DNA from: Clostridia bacterium
GTDB taxonomy: Bacteria > Bacillota > Clostridia > Christensenellales > Borkfalkiaceae
Reading direction: 5' to 3'
DNA length: 64,000 nt
Assembly (NCBI GenBank): GCA_017507045.1
Contig: JAFWBP010000017.1
Coordinates: 83,709 to 147,708, forward strand
Part shown: one piece after another, positions 8,739 through 17,623 of the stretch
Position numbering within the stretch: the first letter of the stretch is position 1
Layout of the letters: every line of letters starts with the position of its first letter
Notes under the pieces: model-generated
What the model was told of the DNA's origin: nothing
Database searches by the model: none
The model's input: only the letters and a program-made list of their open reading frames with translations
Translations under genes and position numbers: made by a program

Positions 8739-9272
8739 ATGAGAATCATTGCGGGAAAACACCGCGGGCGCGTGCTCGCCGAATTTCGCGGGCAGGAAAT
8801 TCGCCCTACGGCTGATCGGGTAAAGGAATCCCTCTTTCAAATACTATCGCCAAGGCTCATCGGGGCGCGCGTTCTCGATCTTTTTTGCGGAAGCGGCGCA
8901 CTCGGCATTGAAGCGCTCTCAAGGGGCGCAAGGAGCGTAGTTTTCAACGATCTTTCCCGTGAAAGCCTTGCCGTCTGCAAAAAAAATCTTGCGGCGGTTA
9001 AGGAGGAGGGGGAGCTGAGCGCCCTCGATTTCCGCGCCTGCCTCATGCGTGTTTCCGGCAAGTTCGATCTCATCTTCTCCGATCCGCCCTATAAGGGGAA
9101 ATATACGGCGGAGATCCTCGAGATCATCGCATCGCGCAACCTACTCGCCGAGGGCGGGCTCGTAATTGCGGAGAGTGAAGAAAAAGAGCAGGCGCCCGAA
9201 GGCTGGGAAATTGCAGATTTCCGCAGCTACGGCAGAACGAAGATCACGATGCTCAAAAGGAGTGCTCCATGA
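8739..9272 (+). CDS. rsmD: 16S rRNA (guanine-966-N2)-methyltransferase
   Basis: RsmD methylates G966 (E. coli numbering) of 16S rRNA. The start at MRIIAGKHRGR is typical and follows AAAGGAAAGG; an upstream TTG would add nine unrelated residues. The product is 177 residues. It contains IRPTADRVKESLFQIL (about residue 24), the SAM motif VLDLFCGSGALGIEALSRGA (about residues 46-65) and the catalytic tetrad DPPY (about residue 116). The end overlaps coaD by ATGA. The rsmD-coaD pair is one of the most conserved gene pairs in bacteria. Confidence 0.96.
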   Translation: MRIIAGKHRGRVLAEFRGQEIRPTADRVKESLFQILSPRLIGARVLDLFCGSGALGIEALSRGARSVVFNDLSRESLAVCKKNLAAVKEEGELSALDFRACLMRVSGKFDLIFSDPPYKGKYTAEILEIIASRNLLAEGGLVIAESEEKEQAPEGWEIADFRSYGRTKITMLKRSAP

Positions 9273-9751
9273 AAAAATGCGTCTTTGCCGGAACCTTCGA
9301 TCCCTTCACCGTTGGGCACGAGGATACCGTTTCGAAATGTTTGAAGCTTTTCGATGAAGTGATCGTAGCCGTTGCCGTGAATAAGAGCAAGGCGTGCATG
9401 TTCACGCCTGAAGAGCGGCTGGAAATGGTGAAGTCCGTCTATCAAAAAGAGCCGCGCGTGCGCGTTCTCATTTGGGAGGGCGTGATCGCCGATCTTCTTG
9501 AAGCGGAAGATGCACCGTTCTATGTGCGAGGGATTCGAAATAGCGTGGATTTTGCCTACGAAACTTCTGATTTTTACGCCAGCCGCAAGCTTAGCAGCGC
9601 GTTTATTCCCGTATATCTGCCTGCTGAGCAAGAGCTGCTTCACGTGAGCTCTACAATCGTGAAAAACTCTATTGCGTTCGGAAAACCTTATCGGGAATAC
9701 CTGCCGAGCGCCGTTTACAAATACATTGAAAAACGAGGGAAACATGTTTGA
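9269..9751 (+). CDS. coaD: Phosphopantetheine adenylyltransferase
   Basis: CoaD transfers AMP from ATP to 4'-phosphopantetheine, the penultimate step to coenzyme A. The 160-residue product has the nucleotidyltransferase motif AGTFDPFTVGHED (T/H-x-G-H, residues 5-17), the catalytic-loop lysine in VNKSKACMFTPEERLEM, the VRGIRN segment (about residue 88) and the C-terminal VSSTIVK motif. It overlaps rsmD by four bases, and its own end overlaps the DAHP synthase start by eight bases. Confidence 0.96.
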   Translation: MKKCVFAGTFDPFTVGHEDTVSKCLKLFDEVIVAVAVNKSKACMFTPEERLEMVKSVYQKEPRVRVLIWEGVIADLLEAEDAPFYVRGIRNSVDFAYETSDFYASRKLSSAFIPVYLPAEQELLHVSSTIVKNSIAFGKPYREYLPSAVYKYIEKRGKHV

Positions 9752-10772
9752 AAAACAGATCAAAATTCCATCTCCGGAAGAAATCATAAACGAGCGTCCT
9801 ATTCCTGAATCGCTCGCAAAGATCAAGCGTGAGCGAGATAAGCTCGCAATCGACGTAATCACGGGCAAATCCGATAAGTTTTTGGTCATTATCGGGCCGT
9901 GTTCCGCGCACGAGCCGGCGCCCGTGCTCGAATACGTGCGCCGTCTTGGTAAACTCAACGAAAAGGTGCAGGATAAGCTCGTTCTCATTCCCAGAATTTA
10001 CACTGCCAAGCCGCGCAGCCGCGGCGTTGGCTATATGGGAATGTTCTCCCAACCCGATCCGAAACACAAAGAGGATACGTTGCGCGGCATTCGCACCATT
10101 CGCGCCATGCTGCTCGGTGCAATTGAAGAATCGGGCCTTTCCGCGGCAGACGAGATGCTCTATCCCGAGAACTATGCCTACGTGGAAGATCTCCTTACCT
10201 ACGTTACGATCGGTGCGCGCTCGAGCGAAAATCAGCTCCACCGCTTGGTTGCGAGCGGCATTGAGCTTCCCGTTGGCATTAAAAACCCGATGAGCGGAAG
10301 CCTCCCCGTGTTGCTCAATTCCGTTTACGCCGCACAGAACGCGCAAGTTTTCAAATATCATAATTGGCAGGTGCGCACGGGCGGAAATCCCTTTGCACAT
10401 GCCGTGCTGCGCGGCCGGGTGGATAACTACGGCAACGATATTCCCAACTACCATTACGAAACGGTGATGCAGATCTTCAAGGGCTACCAAAAATCGGAAG
10501 GGGAGCTTCAGAACCCTGCCATCATTATTGATGCGAGCCACTCTAATTCGGGCAAGCGCCATAGGCAGCAGCTTCGCATCGTAGAAGAGGTGCTTCAAAA
10601 CCGTAATCGCGATGCGGATTTCGCGAAGATCGTGAAGGGCGTTATGGTTGAAAGCTTCCTCGTAGAGGGTTCGCAAGAGCACGATATCGTATTCGGGAAA
10701 TCGATCACCGATCCCTGCATCGGCTGGGAGGATACCGAGCGCCTCATTCTTGAAATTGCGGAGAAGGTGTGA
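9744..10772 (+). CDS. 3-deoxy-7-phosphoheptulonate (DAHP) synthase, class I alpha
   Basis: This is the first enzyme of the shikimate pathway, condensing phosphoenolpyruvate and erythrose 4-phosphate. The 342-residue sequence resembles the E. coli AroF/G/H type (class I alpha). Signatures include IIGPCSAHEPAPVLEY (about residue 50), KPRSRGVGYMG, and the HSNSGKRHRQQ segment (about residue 259). Many Bacillota instead use class I beta enzymes, so the type is worth noting. The start at MFEKQIKIP follows GAGGGA and lies within the last codons of coaD. A longer in-frame reading upstream only covers coaD sequence. It pairs with the prephenate dehydratase that follows one base later. Confidence 0.93.
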   Translation: MFEKQIKIPSPEEIINERPIPESLAKIKRERDKLAIDVITGKSDKFLVIIGPCSAHEPAPVLEYVRRLGKLNEKVQDKLVLIPRIYTAKPRSRGVGYMGMFSQPDPKHKEDTLRGIRTIRAMLLGAIEESGLSAADEMLYPENYAYVEDLLTYVTIGARSSENQLHRLVASGIELPVGIKNPMSGSLPVLLNSVYAAQNAQVFKYHNWQVRTGGNPFAHAVLRGRVDNYGNDIPNYHYETVMQIFKGYQKSEGELQNPAIIIDASHSNSGKRHRQQLRIVEEVLQNRNRDADFAKIVKGVMVESFLVEGSQEHDIVFGKSITDPCIGWEDTERLILEIAEKV

Positions 10773-10773
10773 T

Positions 10774-11619
10774 ATGGCGGAAAGTAATTTCACGGCAAGT
10801 GACTTAAAAGAGGGCGGCGCCGCACCGGGGCGCGTGAGCTGCTTGGGCCCGGAAGGAAGTTTTTCCCAGCAGGCGGCAATAAAACTGTGCAAAGGCTGCG
10901 AAGTCCTTCTTTGCCACAGCTTTCCCGAAGTCATTCAAAAGCTTTTGAAGGGTGAAGTAAACTGCGCCGTTATCCCCGTGGAAAATTCCCTCAACGGCGG
11001 CGTATTGGAATGCTTGGATCTGCTTGAGGAAAAGGATATCTTCGGCGTGCAGGAGTTTCCGCTCTCCGTGGATCACCGCCTTGCAACGTTGCACGGCACG
11101 CGCGCGGAAGATATTCGCTATATCTATTCACACGAGCAGGCAATCGGACAATGCGCGAATTACTTGCTCAAAAATTTCCCTACCGCGGAGTACGTTCACA
11201 CCAGCGCTACGGCGGAGAGCCTCGAAAGGCTCGATGCGCATTCGGCAGGAATCGTGGGCGCGCACGTCGCACGAGAGGGGATTGTGCTCTCGCCGGAAAA
11301 TATTGCAGATAACAAGAGTAATTTCACACGCTTCATGCTCGTGGAAAGGCGTGGTGCGCTTCCCCAAACGAGCGCAATGGTGTTTTTTTCCGCCGTATGT
11401 GCAGATCGCCCGGGTTCTCTTTTGGGGCTTTTGAAGATCTTCCTTCGCCACGGCGTTAATCTCACCCGTATCGAATCGCGCCCCGTGAAGGAAGAGTTCG
11501 GGCAGTATCGCTTCTTTATTGAGTTCGCCGGCGATATTGCAACCGATTGGGTAAAAAAAGCGCTCGCTGAAGCGGAAGCGTATTGCACGCACTTCAAGCT
11601 GCTCGGTGCGTATAATTAA
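10774..11619 (+). CDS. pheA: Prephenate dehydratase with ACT domain
   Basis: The enzyme turns prephenate into phenylpyruvate for phenylalanine synthesis. The 281-residue protein has the periplasmic-binding-like catalytic domain (LGPEGSFSQQAAIK, about residue 22; the N-S-x-N-G motif in VENSLNGGV; and the T-R-F signature in NFTRFMLV, about residue 185) and a C-terminal ACT domain (about residues 200-278, with DRPGSL and NLTRIESRP) for feedback inhibition by phenylalanine. No chorismate mutase domain is fused here; a separate AroH-type domain lies at 43991. The start follows the DAHP synthase stop by one base. The 3' end converges on ylbJ and overlaps it by four bases. Confidence 0.95.
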   Translation: MAESNFTASDLKEGGAAPGRVSCLGPEGSFSQQAAIKLCKGCEVLLCHSFPEVIQKLLKGEVNCAVIPVENSLNGGVLECLDLLEEKDIFGVQEFPLSVDHRLATLHGTRAEDIRYIYSHEQAIGQCANYLLKNFPTAEYVHTSATAESLERLDAHSAGIVGAHVAREGIVLSPENIADNKSNFTRFMLVERRGALPQTSAMVFFSAVCADRPGSLLGLLKIFLRHGVNLTRIESRPVKEEFGQYRFFIEFAGDIATDWVKKALAEAEAYCTHFKLLGAYN

Positions 11620-12554
11620 AATTTGAAAAGAAGCGCAAAGAGAAAGCAAACGAGCGCAGAAACGGTTCCCTGCAAAATCTTCACAGTTAAAAAGCGCTTT
11701 GTGGAAACGTGCACCTGCGAAAGAAACGCAAGCTGTTGCAAGAGCACGCAGATTCCTCCGAACGTTACGAAAAATGTAGCGAGCGCAAGAGCGAGCGGCG
11801 AGGGGGCTTGTGCAAGAAACGCACACCCTGCCGTCATTTCAAGCAGTCCGCGCAGGAACGCTTCTGCAAGAGGTGCTGTGTGAAACGTGGCGCCAATATC
11901 TGCAATCATCTGCCCGAAAGCGTAAAACACGGCAATTGCGCCGCCCACGCAAAGTACGGATAAAACAGAGCCTTGCAGTACTTCGGAAAGAGAAATTCCT
12001 TCCTCGCTCCAAAAAGTCGCCGTGCTTTTTTGCGGCTTTGCCCCAAAACGCAGAAAAAAGCACACGGCAAAAACGCCCGTAAGGTGCGAAAGATACATCA
12101 CCCAACCTGCGGCGGCACTTTGAAACATTCCGCTTCCCACGGCGCCTACGAGGAAGGCGGGGCCCGTTGTTGTAGCGAGCGCCGAAATGCGAAATAGCTC
12201 TTCCTCTCCGATTACGTTTGCTTTTTTAAGATCGCATACCGTTTTCGCGCCTACGGGATAACCCGAAATAATAGAGAGCAGCGCCGCAAGCGCGCCTGCT
12301 CCCGAAATACGAAAGAGCTTTCCTGCAACGGGAGCCATTGCGCTTGAAGCTCTTTGAAAGAGCTTGCGCTTGGTGAAGATTGCCGTGAGAAAAAGCATGG
12401 GAAGGGTTGCGGGGAGCACGCTCACCGCCCATAGAGTAACGCCATCCTTCACGCTTTGGGCATAACGGGCAGGAAAGAGGAAAAAGAGCACGATCGCAAG
12501 AAGGATCGCCGCCGTAAAGAGTGCTGAAGGAATTTTTTTTGCCGAGATCTTCAT
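11616..12554 (-). CDS. ylbJ: Sporulation integral membrane protein YlbJ
   Basis: This is a multi-spanning membrane protein of 312 residues. YlbJ is needed for late stages of sporulation and is controlled by sigma-E in Bacillus subtilis. Family marks include WAVSVLPATLPMLF (about residue 46), SGYPVGAK (about residue 99) and the Gly-rich LATTTGPAFLVGAVG. These place it in the nucleoside-recognition/YlbJ group, with around eight hydrophobic segments. I chose the ATG giving MKISAKKIPS; the longer frame adds 29 residues that overlap the divergent gene. It is divergent from the patatin gene with about 33 bases between starts. In B. subtilis ylbJ and ylbK are likewise adjacent. Confidence 0.9.
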   Translation of the reverse strand: MKISAKKIPSALFTAAILLAIVLFFLFPARYAQSVKDGVTLWAVSVLPATLPMLFLTAIFTKRKLFQRASSAMAPVAGKLFRISGAGALAALLSIISGYPVGAKTVCDLKKANVIGEEELFRISALATTTGPAFLVGAVGSGMFQSAAAGWVMYLSHLTGVFAVCFFLRFGAKPQKSTATFWSEEGISLSEVLQGSVLSVLCVGGAIAVFYAFGQMIADIGATFHTAPLAEAFLRGLLEMTAGCAFLAQAPSPLALALATFFVTFGGICVLLQQLAFLSQVHVSTKRFLTVKILQGTVSALVCFLFALLFKF

Positions 12555-12587
12555 ATATAAAATGGTTATGTTGCGAAAACTGCTTTT

Positions 12588-13376
12588 ATGAAGCAGTTGG
12601 GTTTGGCGCTCGGTGCCGGCGGTTCGCGCGGCATTGCGCATATCGGTTTTTTACAAGCGCTCGAGGAGGCGGATATCCGCCCGGCGTACGTTACGGGCAG
12701 TTCAATGGGCGCAATCGTTGGCGCGTGTTACTGTGCAGGCATTGCGCCTGCGGCAATGAAAGAGGCTGTCATCGGGCTGAAGCTCGGCGATATCGCAACG
12801 TTCAATCTTGCCCCTTTGCAGCAAAACGGACTTATGAAAACGGTGAAGGCGCGAAAGCGCATCGTCGGCCTCATGGGCGAAAAAAATTTTGAAGAACTTA
12901 AAATTCCCTTTGCATGCGTTGCAACCGATCTGATGGTAGGGCGAACGGTAACCCTGCGCAAGGGAAACGTTGCCGATGCAATTCTTGCATCCAGCGCCAT
13001 TCCGGGTGCATTTATTCCTTCCGCATTTGGGAAGTACGAAATGCTCGTTGATGGCGGGCTTTTAGAGCGCGTTCCCACCCGCCAGCTGAAAAGGATGGGC
13101 GCGGAGGCAATCGTCGCCATAGATGTGCTTGGAAATTTAATCGGCAATAAGAAGCCAACGGGTAACCTTATCAACACGCTTTTGCGTTGCATCGATCTCA
13201 TGGATACCAGAACAACGCAGAGGAAGCGCACGGCGCGCAGGTACGTTGATCTCTGGCTTGAACCGGAGCTTGGCGATATGGATCAGTACGCCGTAAAAAA
13301 TCTCGAATTTGCCTACGAAAAAGGGTATGAGCTTGGGAAGCTTCACACAAAAGGAATAAAAAAACTTTTACACTAA
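12588..13376 (+). CDS. Patatin-like phospholipase (YlbK/RssA family)
   Basis: This is a Ser-Asp dyad lipid acyl hydrolase of 262 residues. The oxyanion-hole motif GAGGSRGIAHIG (residues 9-20), the serine elbow GSSMGAIVG (about residue 38) and the aspartate in VDGGLLERVP (about residue 155) are all present, so the enzyme should be active. Natural substrates of the bacterial RssA/YlbK group are not settled. Its place beside ylbJ matches the B. subtilis order and is compatible with a sporulation or membrane role. The ATG is only five bases downstream of the previous stop frame, and the Shine-Dalgarno is poor. It is followed by rarA after five bases. Confidence 0.9.
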   Translation: MKQLGLALGAGGSRGIAHIGFLQALEEADIRPAYVTGSSMGAIVGACYCAGIAPAAMKEAVIGLKLGDIATFNLAPLQQNGLMKTVKARKRIVGLMGEKNFEELKIPFACVATDLMVGRTVTLRKGNVADAILASSAIPGAFIPSAFGKYEMLVDGGLLERVPTRQLKRMGAEAIVAIDVLGNLIGNKKPTGNLINTLLRCIDLMDTRTTQRKRTARRYVDLWLEPELGDMDQYAVKNLEFAYEKGYELGKLHTKGIKKLLH

Positions 13377-13381
13377 CGAAT

Positions 13382-14686
13382 ATGGATCTTTTTGATTTTA
13401 ACGACAACGAGGAACGCGCCAAGCCGCTTGCCGAGCGCATGCGCGCCTCAACATTCAAGGATTTCGTGGGGCAGCGCCATCTCATTTCAGAGGGATCGCT
13501 GCTGCGCCGTGCCATTTCGCTCGATCGCCTCGGAAGCTGTATCTTCTGGGGTCCGCCCGGCTGTGGAAAAACCACGCTCGCCAACGTTATCGCCGCGCAA
13601 ACGAACGCAGAATTTATCAAGCTCAACGCCGTTAATGCAGGCGTAGCCGACGTAAAGAAGGCTGTGGAAAAGGCGAGGGAAAATCTGCGTATGTTCGGAA
13701 AGCGTACATACCTCATGCTCGATGAGTGCCACCGCTTCAACAAAACGCAATCGGATTCCCTTCTTCCCGCCATTGAGCAGGGCACAATTCTCTTCATCGG
13801 CTCCACAACGGAAAATCCTTACGCCTCGATGACGCCCGCTATCGTTTCCCGTTGCCGCGTGTTTCAATTCGAAGCGCTTACGGCGGCGGATATCAAAAGC
13901 GCGCTCGAAAGGGCGCTTTCCGATAAGCGGAAGGGGCTGGGAAGCTACGGTGCAGAGGTGGAGGAGGAAGCGCTCACCCATCTCGCCGTTACGGCGGGGG
14001 GGGATCTGCGCACGGCGTATAACGCCTTAGAGCTTGCCGTGCTTACCACGCCGCCCGCGGAGGATGGAAAGATCCGCGTAAAACTCTCCGATGCCGAGCA
14101 ATCCATCCAGCGCAAGGCGCTCTCTTATAACGAGGATCTCTATTACGATATTCTCTCGGCGTTCTGCAAATCGCTTCGCGGAAGCGATGCCAACGCCGTG
14201 CTCTACTACGCCATGCGCCTCATCGAGGGCGGGTGCGATCCTTTGCTCGTGATCCGCAGGCTGATCGCCCATTCCGCAGAGGACGTGGGTATGAGTGATC
14301 CGCAGGCGCTTCTCATGGCAACGGCGGCGCTCACGGCATTCAAGAATATGGGCTATCCCGAGGGGCTTCTTCCGCTCAGCGAGGCGATCATTTATGTGTG
14401 CGAAGCGGAGAAGAGCAACTCCGTTGTTATGGCGATGGACGCCGCACGCGCCGATGCCAAAAACAACCGTGACGACGATATTCCGCGCTATCTCCGTGAT
14501 AGCTCCTATGCAAGCAAGGAGATGAAGGCGGCAAGCAAGGGCTACAAATATCCACACAACTACGGCGGCTACGTGGAGCAGCAGTATCTGCCCGATTCCC
14601 TCAAGGATCGGGTGTACTACACGCCTTCCGATCGCGGCTACGAAAAAACGGTGCAGGAGATTCGCAAGAATAAAGGGAAACCGTGA
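13382..14686 (+). CDS. rarA: Replication-associated recombination protein A (AAA+ ATPase)
   Basis: RarA/MgsA is a clamp-loader-like AAA+ ATPase that acts at stalled forks and binds SSB. The 434-residue product has LAERMRASTFKDFVGQRHL (about residue 17), Walker A GPPGCGKTTLAN (about residue 58), Walker B MLDECHRFNKTQ (about residue 117), sensor 1 GSTTENPY (about residue 141) and the C-terminal tetramerisation region (LIAHSAEDVGMSDPQAL). The tail Y-K-Y-P-H-N and QQYLPD is typical. A terminator follows. Confidence 0.96.
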   Translation: MDLFDFNDNEERAKPLAERMRASTFKDFVGQRHLISEGSLLRRAISLDRLGSCIFWGPPGCGKTTLANVIAAQTNAEFIKLNAVNAGVADVKKAVEKARENLRMFGKRTYLMLDECHRFNKTQSDSLLPAIEQGTILFIGSTTENPYASMTPAIVSRCRVFQFEALTAADIKSALERALSDKRKGLGSYGAEVEEEALTHLAVTAGGDLRTAYNALELAVLTTPPAEDGKIRVKLSDAEQSIQRKALSYNEDLYYDILSAFCKSLRGSDANAVLYYAMRLIEGGCDPLLVIRRLIAHSAEDVGMSDPQALLMATAALTAFKNMGYPEGLLPLSEAIIYVCEAEKSNSVVMAMDAARADAKNNRDDDIPRYLRDSSYASKEMKAASKGYKYPHNYGGYVEQQYLPDSLKDRVYYTPSDRGYEKTVQEIRKNKGKP

Positions 14687-14730
14687 TATAACGCAGAAGG
14701 ATTCTTGAAATAGCTGCATCTGCAAATTTC

Positions 14731-14759
14731 GGCATATTCCGATGGGATATGCCTTTTTT
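14731..14759 (+). terminator. Rho-independent terminator after rarA
   Basis: The ten-base-pair stem GGCATATTCC/GGGATATGCC (one G-T pair) has a three-base loop and is followed directly by TTTTTT. It separates rarA from the sporulation cluster. Confidence 0.88.
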
Positions 14760-14801
14760 CGTGCCTTTTAAGCCTTTATAATGCTTTTCACGGAGCGAGG
14801 T

Positions 14802-15599
14802 ATGATCGTTTATGTAGAAATCGCATTTCTTGAAAATTTCCTACTCGACGGAGTGCTTTTATTCCTCGCCTTATCGTGTGCCCGTGTGAAAATTTCCGTT
14901 TGGCGGCTAATGCTTTCTGCGGCGATCGGCGCTTTGGAAGCCGTTCTTTTTCCTGCAATCGTCTTGCCGGCGTGGGGGGCGTACGCCGTAAAATTTTTGG
15001 GCGGCGTGCTTTTGATCCTTGTTGCCGTGCGAGAAAAGCGCGTAAAGCCATACCTGATTGCATCCGCCGCCTTCTTTTTTTTCACCTTCGCGCTCGGTGG
15101 GCTCCTTACGGCGGCGTATTCCTTTTTCAACGTACAATACGCGGAGGGGAAGGGTTATTTCGTGGAGGGAGCACCCGTAGGGCTTGTTTTCGGCTGTGCC
15201 GCAATCTTTACCCTTGCGGTATTCCATATCTCCAAATCCTTTTACCGCTATCGGCAGGTGAAAAAAAATCTTCTTGCCTGCACGCTCAAAGCGGGAAGCC
15301 GAGAGGTGCGTTGGCAGGGCTTGGCGGATAGCGGGAACTGCCTTTTCTATCACGGAAAGCCCGTGTGCGTAACTTCCGCAGCTGCCATTTTCGCTCTTTT
15401 CGGCAAATGCGTAAAAGAGGCAGGGCGAATGATCGTGGGCACCGTGAACGGAAACCGCGAAGCGCCCGTTTTCAAATGTGAACGCATGCAAATCACGGCT
15501 GGGGAGAAAACGCTCGTACGCGAAGAAGTGTATCTTACCGTGGGCGAAGTTTCCGCCGAATATCAACTCATTCTGCACACGGCACTCATGGAGGCGTAA
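14802..15599 (+). CDS. spoIIGA: Sigma-E processing peptidase SpoIIGA
   Basis: SpoIIGA is a membrane aspartic protease in the mother cell that removes the pro-peptide of sigma-E. The 265-residue protein has five hydrophobic segments in the first 140 residues and a soluble C-terminal domain with the catalytic motif ADSGN (about residue 177). The ATG at 14802 has GGAGCGAGG just upstream; an earlier ATG at 14781 is poorer. A TATAAT sequence lies at 14777-14782 without a convincing -35 or Spo0A box. The stop is followed one base later by sigE, as in other spore formers. Confidence 0.93.
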   Translation: MIVYVEIAFLENFLLDGVLLFLALSCARVKISVWRLMLSAAIGALEAVLFPAIVLPAWGAYAVKFLGGVLLILVAVREKRVKPYLIASAAFFFFTFALGGLLTAAYSFFNVQYAEGKGYFVEGAPVGLVFGCAAIFTLAVFHISKSFYRYRQVKKNLLACTLKAGSREVRWQGLADSGNCLFYHGKPVCVTSAAAIFALFGKCVKEAGRMIVGTVNGNREAPVFKCERMQITAGEKTLVREEVYLTVGEVSAEYQLILHTALMEA

Positions 15600-15600
15600 T

Positions 15601-16311
15601 ATGAATCTTTTTGCAAAGCTGAAAGCTTTTCTTCAACAATTCAAAGTCAGCGAAAATATCGTGCACTATCTCTGCGGGAGCGAGGCGCTCCCACTTCCCC
15701 TCTCCGTGGAAGAGGAGGCGAATATGCTCAAAAAGCTCGAAGAAGGAGAGGATGCGGAAACGGTGAAGGCAAAGCTCATTGAGCACAATCTGCGCCTCGT
15801 CGTATACATCTCCCGAAAATTTGAGAACACGGGGGTGGATGCCGATGATCTCATTTCCATCGGCACGATCGGGCTCATCAAGGCGATCGGCTCCTTTCGC
15901 ACGGATAAGAACATCAAGCTCGCAACCTATGCTTCCCGCTGTATTGAGAATGAGATCCTCATGTATCTACGGCGCACGGTGAAACTCAAGAGCGAGATAT
16001 CCTTTGATGAGCCTCTCAATACCGATTTCGAGGGCAACGAGCTGCTCCTTTCCGATATTCTCGGTACCGATTGCGAAACGGTGTACGGAGGCGTGGAATC
16101 TAACGTGGAAAAGGAGCTGTTGCGCGACGCATTAAAAAAACTCCCCGATCGGGAGCAAAAGATCATGTATATGCGATTCGGCTTAGGCGGCGGTGAGGAG
16201 ATGACGCAAAAGGACGTTGCCGATGCGCTCGGCATCTCGCAGAGCTATATCTCCCGCCTTGAAAAGAAGATCATTGAACGGCTGAAAAAGGAGATCTCCA
16301 AGCTCGTTTAG
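15601..16311 (+). CDS. sigE: Sporulation sigma factor E (pro-form)
   Basis: Sigma-E directs early mother-cell gene expression in sporulation. The 236-residue protein has a hydrophobic/basic pro-region ([14 protein letters not shown]) followed by [14 protein letters not shown], which matches the conserved cleavage region (G-S-E-A-L-P-P-P-L). Region 2 reads [18 protein letters not shown] and [16 protein letters not shown]. Region 4 reads [33 protein letters not shown] longer in-frame reading upstream only covers spoIIGA. The stop codon is TAG, which matters for judging the amber codon in pepF. Confidence 0.97.
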   Translation: MNLFAKLKAFLQQFKVSENIVHYLCGSEALPLPLSVEEEANMLKKLEEGEDAETVKAKLIEHNLRLVVYISRKFENTGVDADDLISIGTIGLIKAIGSFRTDKNIKLATYASRCIENEILMYLRRTVKLKSEISFDEPLNTDFEGNELLLSDILGTDCETVYGGVESNVEKELLRDALKKLPDREQKIMYMRFGLGGGEEMTQKDVADALGISQSYISRLEKKIIERLKKEISKLV

Positions 16312-16414
16312 CTTTTCCCGCTCACAAAATATAGCACAGTTCACGGTAAACCGAATAAAAACACGCGCGTTGCAGATACTTCCATCCTGAGTACATAGCA
16401 AAGGGAGGTGGAGT

Positions 16415-17185
16415 ATGCTCAACAAGGTTAATATCTGCGGCGTGGATACGGCAGGATTACCCAAACTTACGGCAGAGGAAAACGAGGAGCTTATGATTAG
16501 GCTCAAAAAGGGGGATAAAGCAGCGCGCGATCGCTTCATCGTGGGAAATATGCGCCTCGTGCTTTCGCTCGTGAAAAGGTTTTGGGCGAAGAACGCGAAT
16601 GCAGACGACGTGTTTCAAGCGGGCTGCGTGGGGCTTATCAAGGCAATTGATAACTTCGATTTGAAGTTTGGCGTGAAGTTTTCAACTTACGCTGTTCCCA
16701 TGATCCTCGGCGAGATAAAGCGCTACCTCAGAGATGGCAACTCCCTTCGGGTGAGCCGTTCCATCCGCGATACCGCATACCGCATTCTCAAGGTGCGAGA
16801 GGGCATTGAGGAGCGGGATGAAGAGGCAACCATCGAAAAGATCGCCGCCGTTATGCAGGTGAAGGAGCGCGAAGTGGTGTACGCGCTCGATGCGATCTCC
16901 GATCCCGTTTCCCTTTACGATCCCGTATATAACAAAACAGGGGATACCCTTCAGCTTGTTGATCAGCTCTACGATGAATCGCAAAGCGATGAGATCTGGA
17001 CGGAGCGCGTAGCGCTCAAAGAAGCGATCGATCGGCTCACGGAGCGGGAAAAGAAAATTCTCATGCTTCGCTACTACGAGGGAAAAACGCAAACGGAAAT
17101 TTCCGCAGAGGTGGGAATTTCGCAGGCACAGGTCTCCCGCCTTGAAAAAAACGCGCTCGGCACCATTCGCAGGGAAATTTCGTAA
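16415..17185 (+). CDS. sigG: Sporulation sigma factor G
   Basis: Sigma-G drives late forespore transcription. The 256-residue protein starts with NKVNICGVDTAGLP, close to the family signature, which includes the anti-sigma-factor (SpoIIAB/Gin) contact region. Region 2 is DDVFQAGCVGLIKAIDNFD and TYAVPMILGEIKRYLRD. Region 4 is MLRYYEGKTQTEISAEVGISQAQVSRLEK. The Shine-Dalgarno AAAGGGAGGTGG is excellent. The 103-base gap after sigE should hold a sigma-F/sigma-G type promoter as in B. subtilis, but I could not assign one with confidence. Confidence 0.97.
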   Translation: MLNKVNICGVDTAGLPKLTAEENEELMIRLKKGDKAARDRFIVGNMRLVLSLVKRFWAKNANADDVFQAGCVGLIKAIDNFDLKFGVKFSTYAVPMILGEIKRYLRDGNSLRVSRSIRDTAYRILKVREGIEERDEEATIEKIAAVMQVKEREVVYALDAISDPVSLYDPVYNKTGDTLQLVDQLYDESQSDEIWTERVALKEAIDRLTEREKKILMLRYYEGKTQTEISAEVGISQAQVSRLEKNALGTIRREIS

Positions 17186-17223
17186 AGCGGAAACTTTTTA
17201 TAAAACTTTGCATACGATAGGGT

Positions 17224-17550
17224 GTGGAAACAAGTTTTTTAGAGCTGAAACGAAAGGAAACGATCAACCTCATTGATGGCAAGAGCCTTGGAAAGGTTTG
17301 CGATGTCGTATTCACCTGGCCGGAAGGAAGGGTGCAGGGAATCGTGGTTCCGGGCGGAAAGGGCTTCCGCTGGGGGAAGGCCGATCTCTTTATCGATTTG
17401 AAATGCGTGAAAAAGATTGGAGTAGACGTCGTTCTCGTGGAAATAAAGGCGGCGCCAAAGCCGGATAAAAAGCGCGGTAAATGGGAGGAAAGCTCTTCGG
17501 AGCTGCCGTCTCCTCGCAGCGATCGGCGCGATTACGGTGAATATGAATAA
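17224..17550 (+). CDS. ylmC: YlmC/YmxH family PRC-barrel protein
   Basis: This is a small sporulation-associated protein of 108 residues. The first 80 residues form a PRC-barrel-like domain (ELKRKETINLIDGKSLGKV, then GRVQGIVVPGG and KKIGVDVVLVEI). The last 25 residues are charged and low in complexity. Genes of this family commonly follow sigG in Clostridia, so the context supports the name. The start is GTG, with AGGGTG just upstream. The sequence GCATACGAT lies 8-16 bases before it and resembles a sigma-E/K -10 element, but no matching -35 is visible. Confidence 0.88.
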   Translation: METSFLELKRKETINLIDGKSLGKVCDVVFTWPEGRVQGIVVPGGKGFRWGKADLFIDLKCVKKIGVDVVLVEIKAAPKPDKKRGKWEESSSELPSPRSDRRDYGEYE

Positions 17551-17589
17551 AAAAAACGGCGGAAAATTACCGAGAATCCGCCGTTTTTT
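17549..17589 (+). terminator. Bidirectional terminator between ylmC and dnaD
   Basis: The stem AAAACGGCGGA/TCCGCCGTTTT encloses a loop of about 13 bases. A run of A on the left and T on the right means it can end transcripts from both strands: ylmC on + and dnaD on -. Confidence 0.88.
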
Positions 17590-17600
17590 CGTGTTAACAT

Positions 17601-17623
17601 AGTACTATGCGTGAAATAGTATT
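17601..17623. repeat. 23-base dispersed palindrome, copy 4
   Basis: Left arm AGTACTATG, centre CGTGA, right arm AATAGTATT. It lies between the shared terminator and the dnaD stop codon and ends on the last base of that gene. It is therefore at the 3' end of the dnaD transcript. Confidence 0.55.

Noticed and set aside
16312..16414. Sigma-F/sigma-G promoter before sigG
   Set aside because: GAATA and CATAG-like words exist, but no combination has a convincing spacing and sequence.
17205..17223. Sigma-E or sigma-K promoter before ylmC (GCATACGAT)
   Set aside because: The -10-like word is suggestive, and it recurs before alr (7165-7173), but no -35 lies at the right distance in either place.
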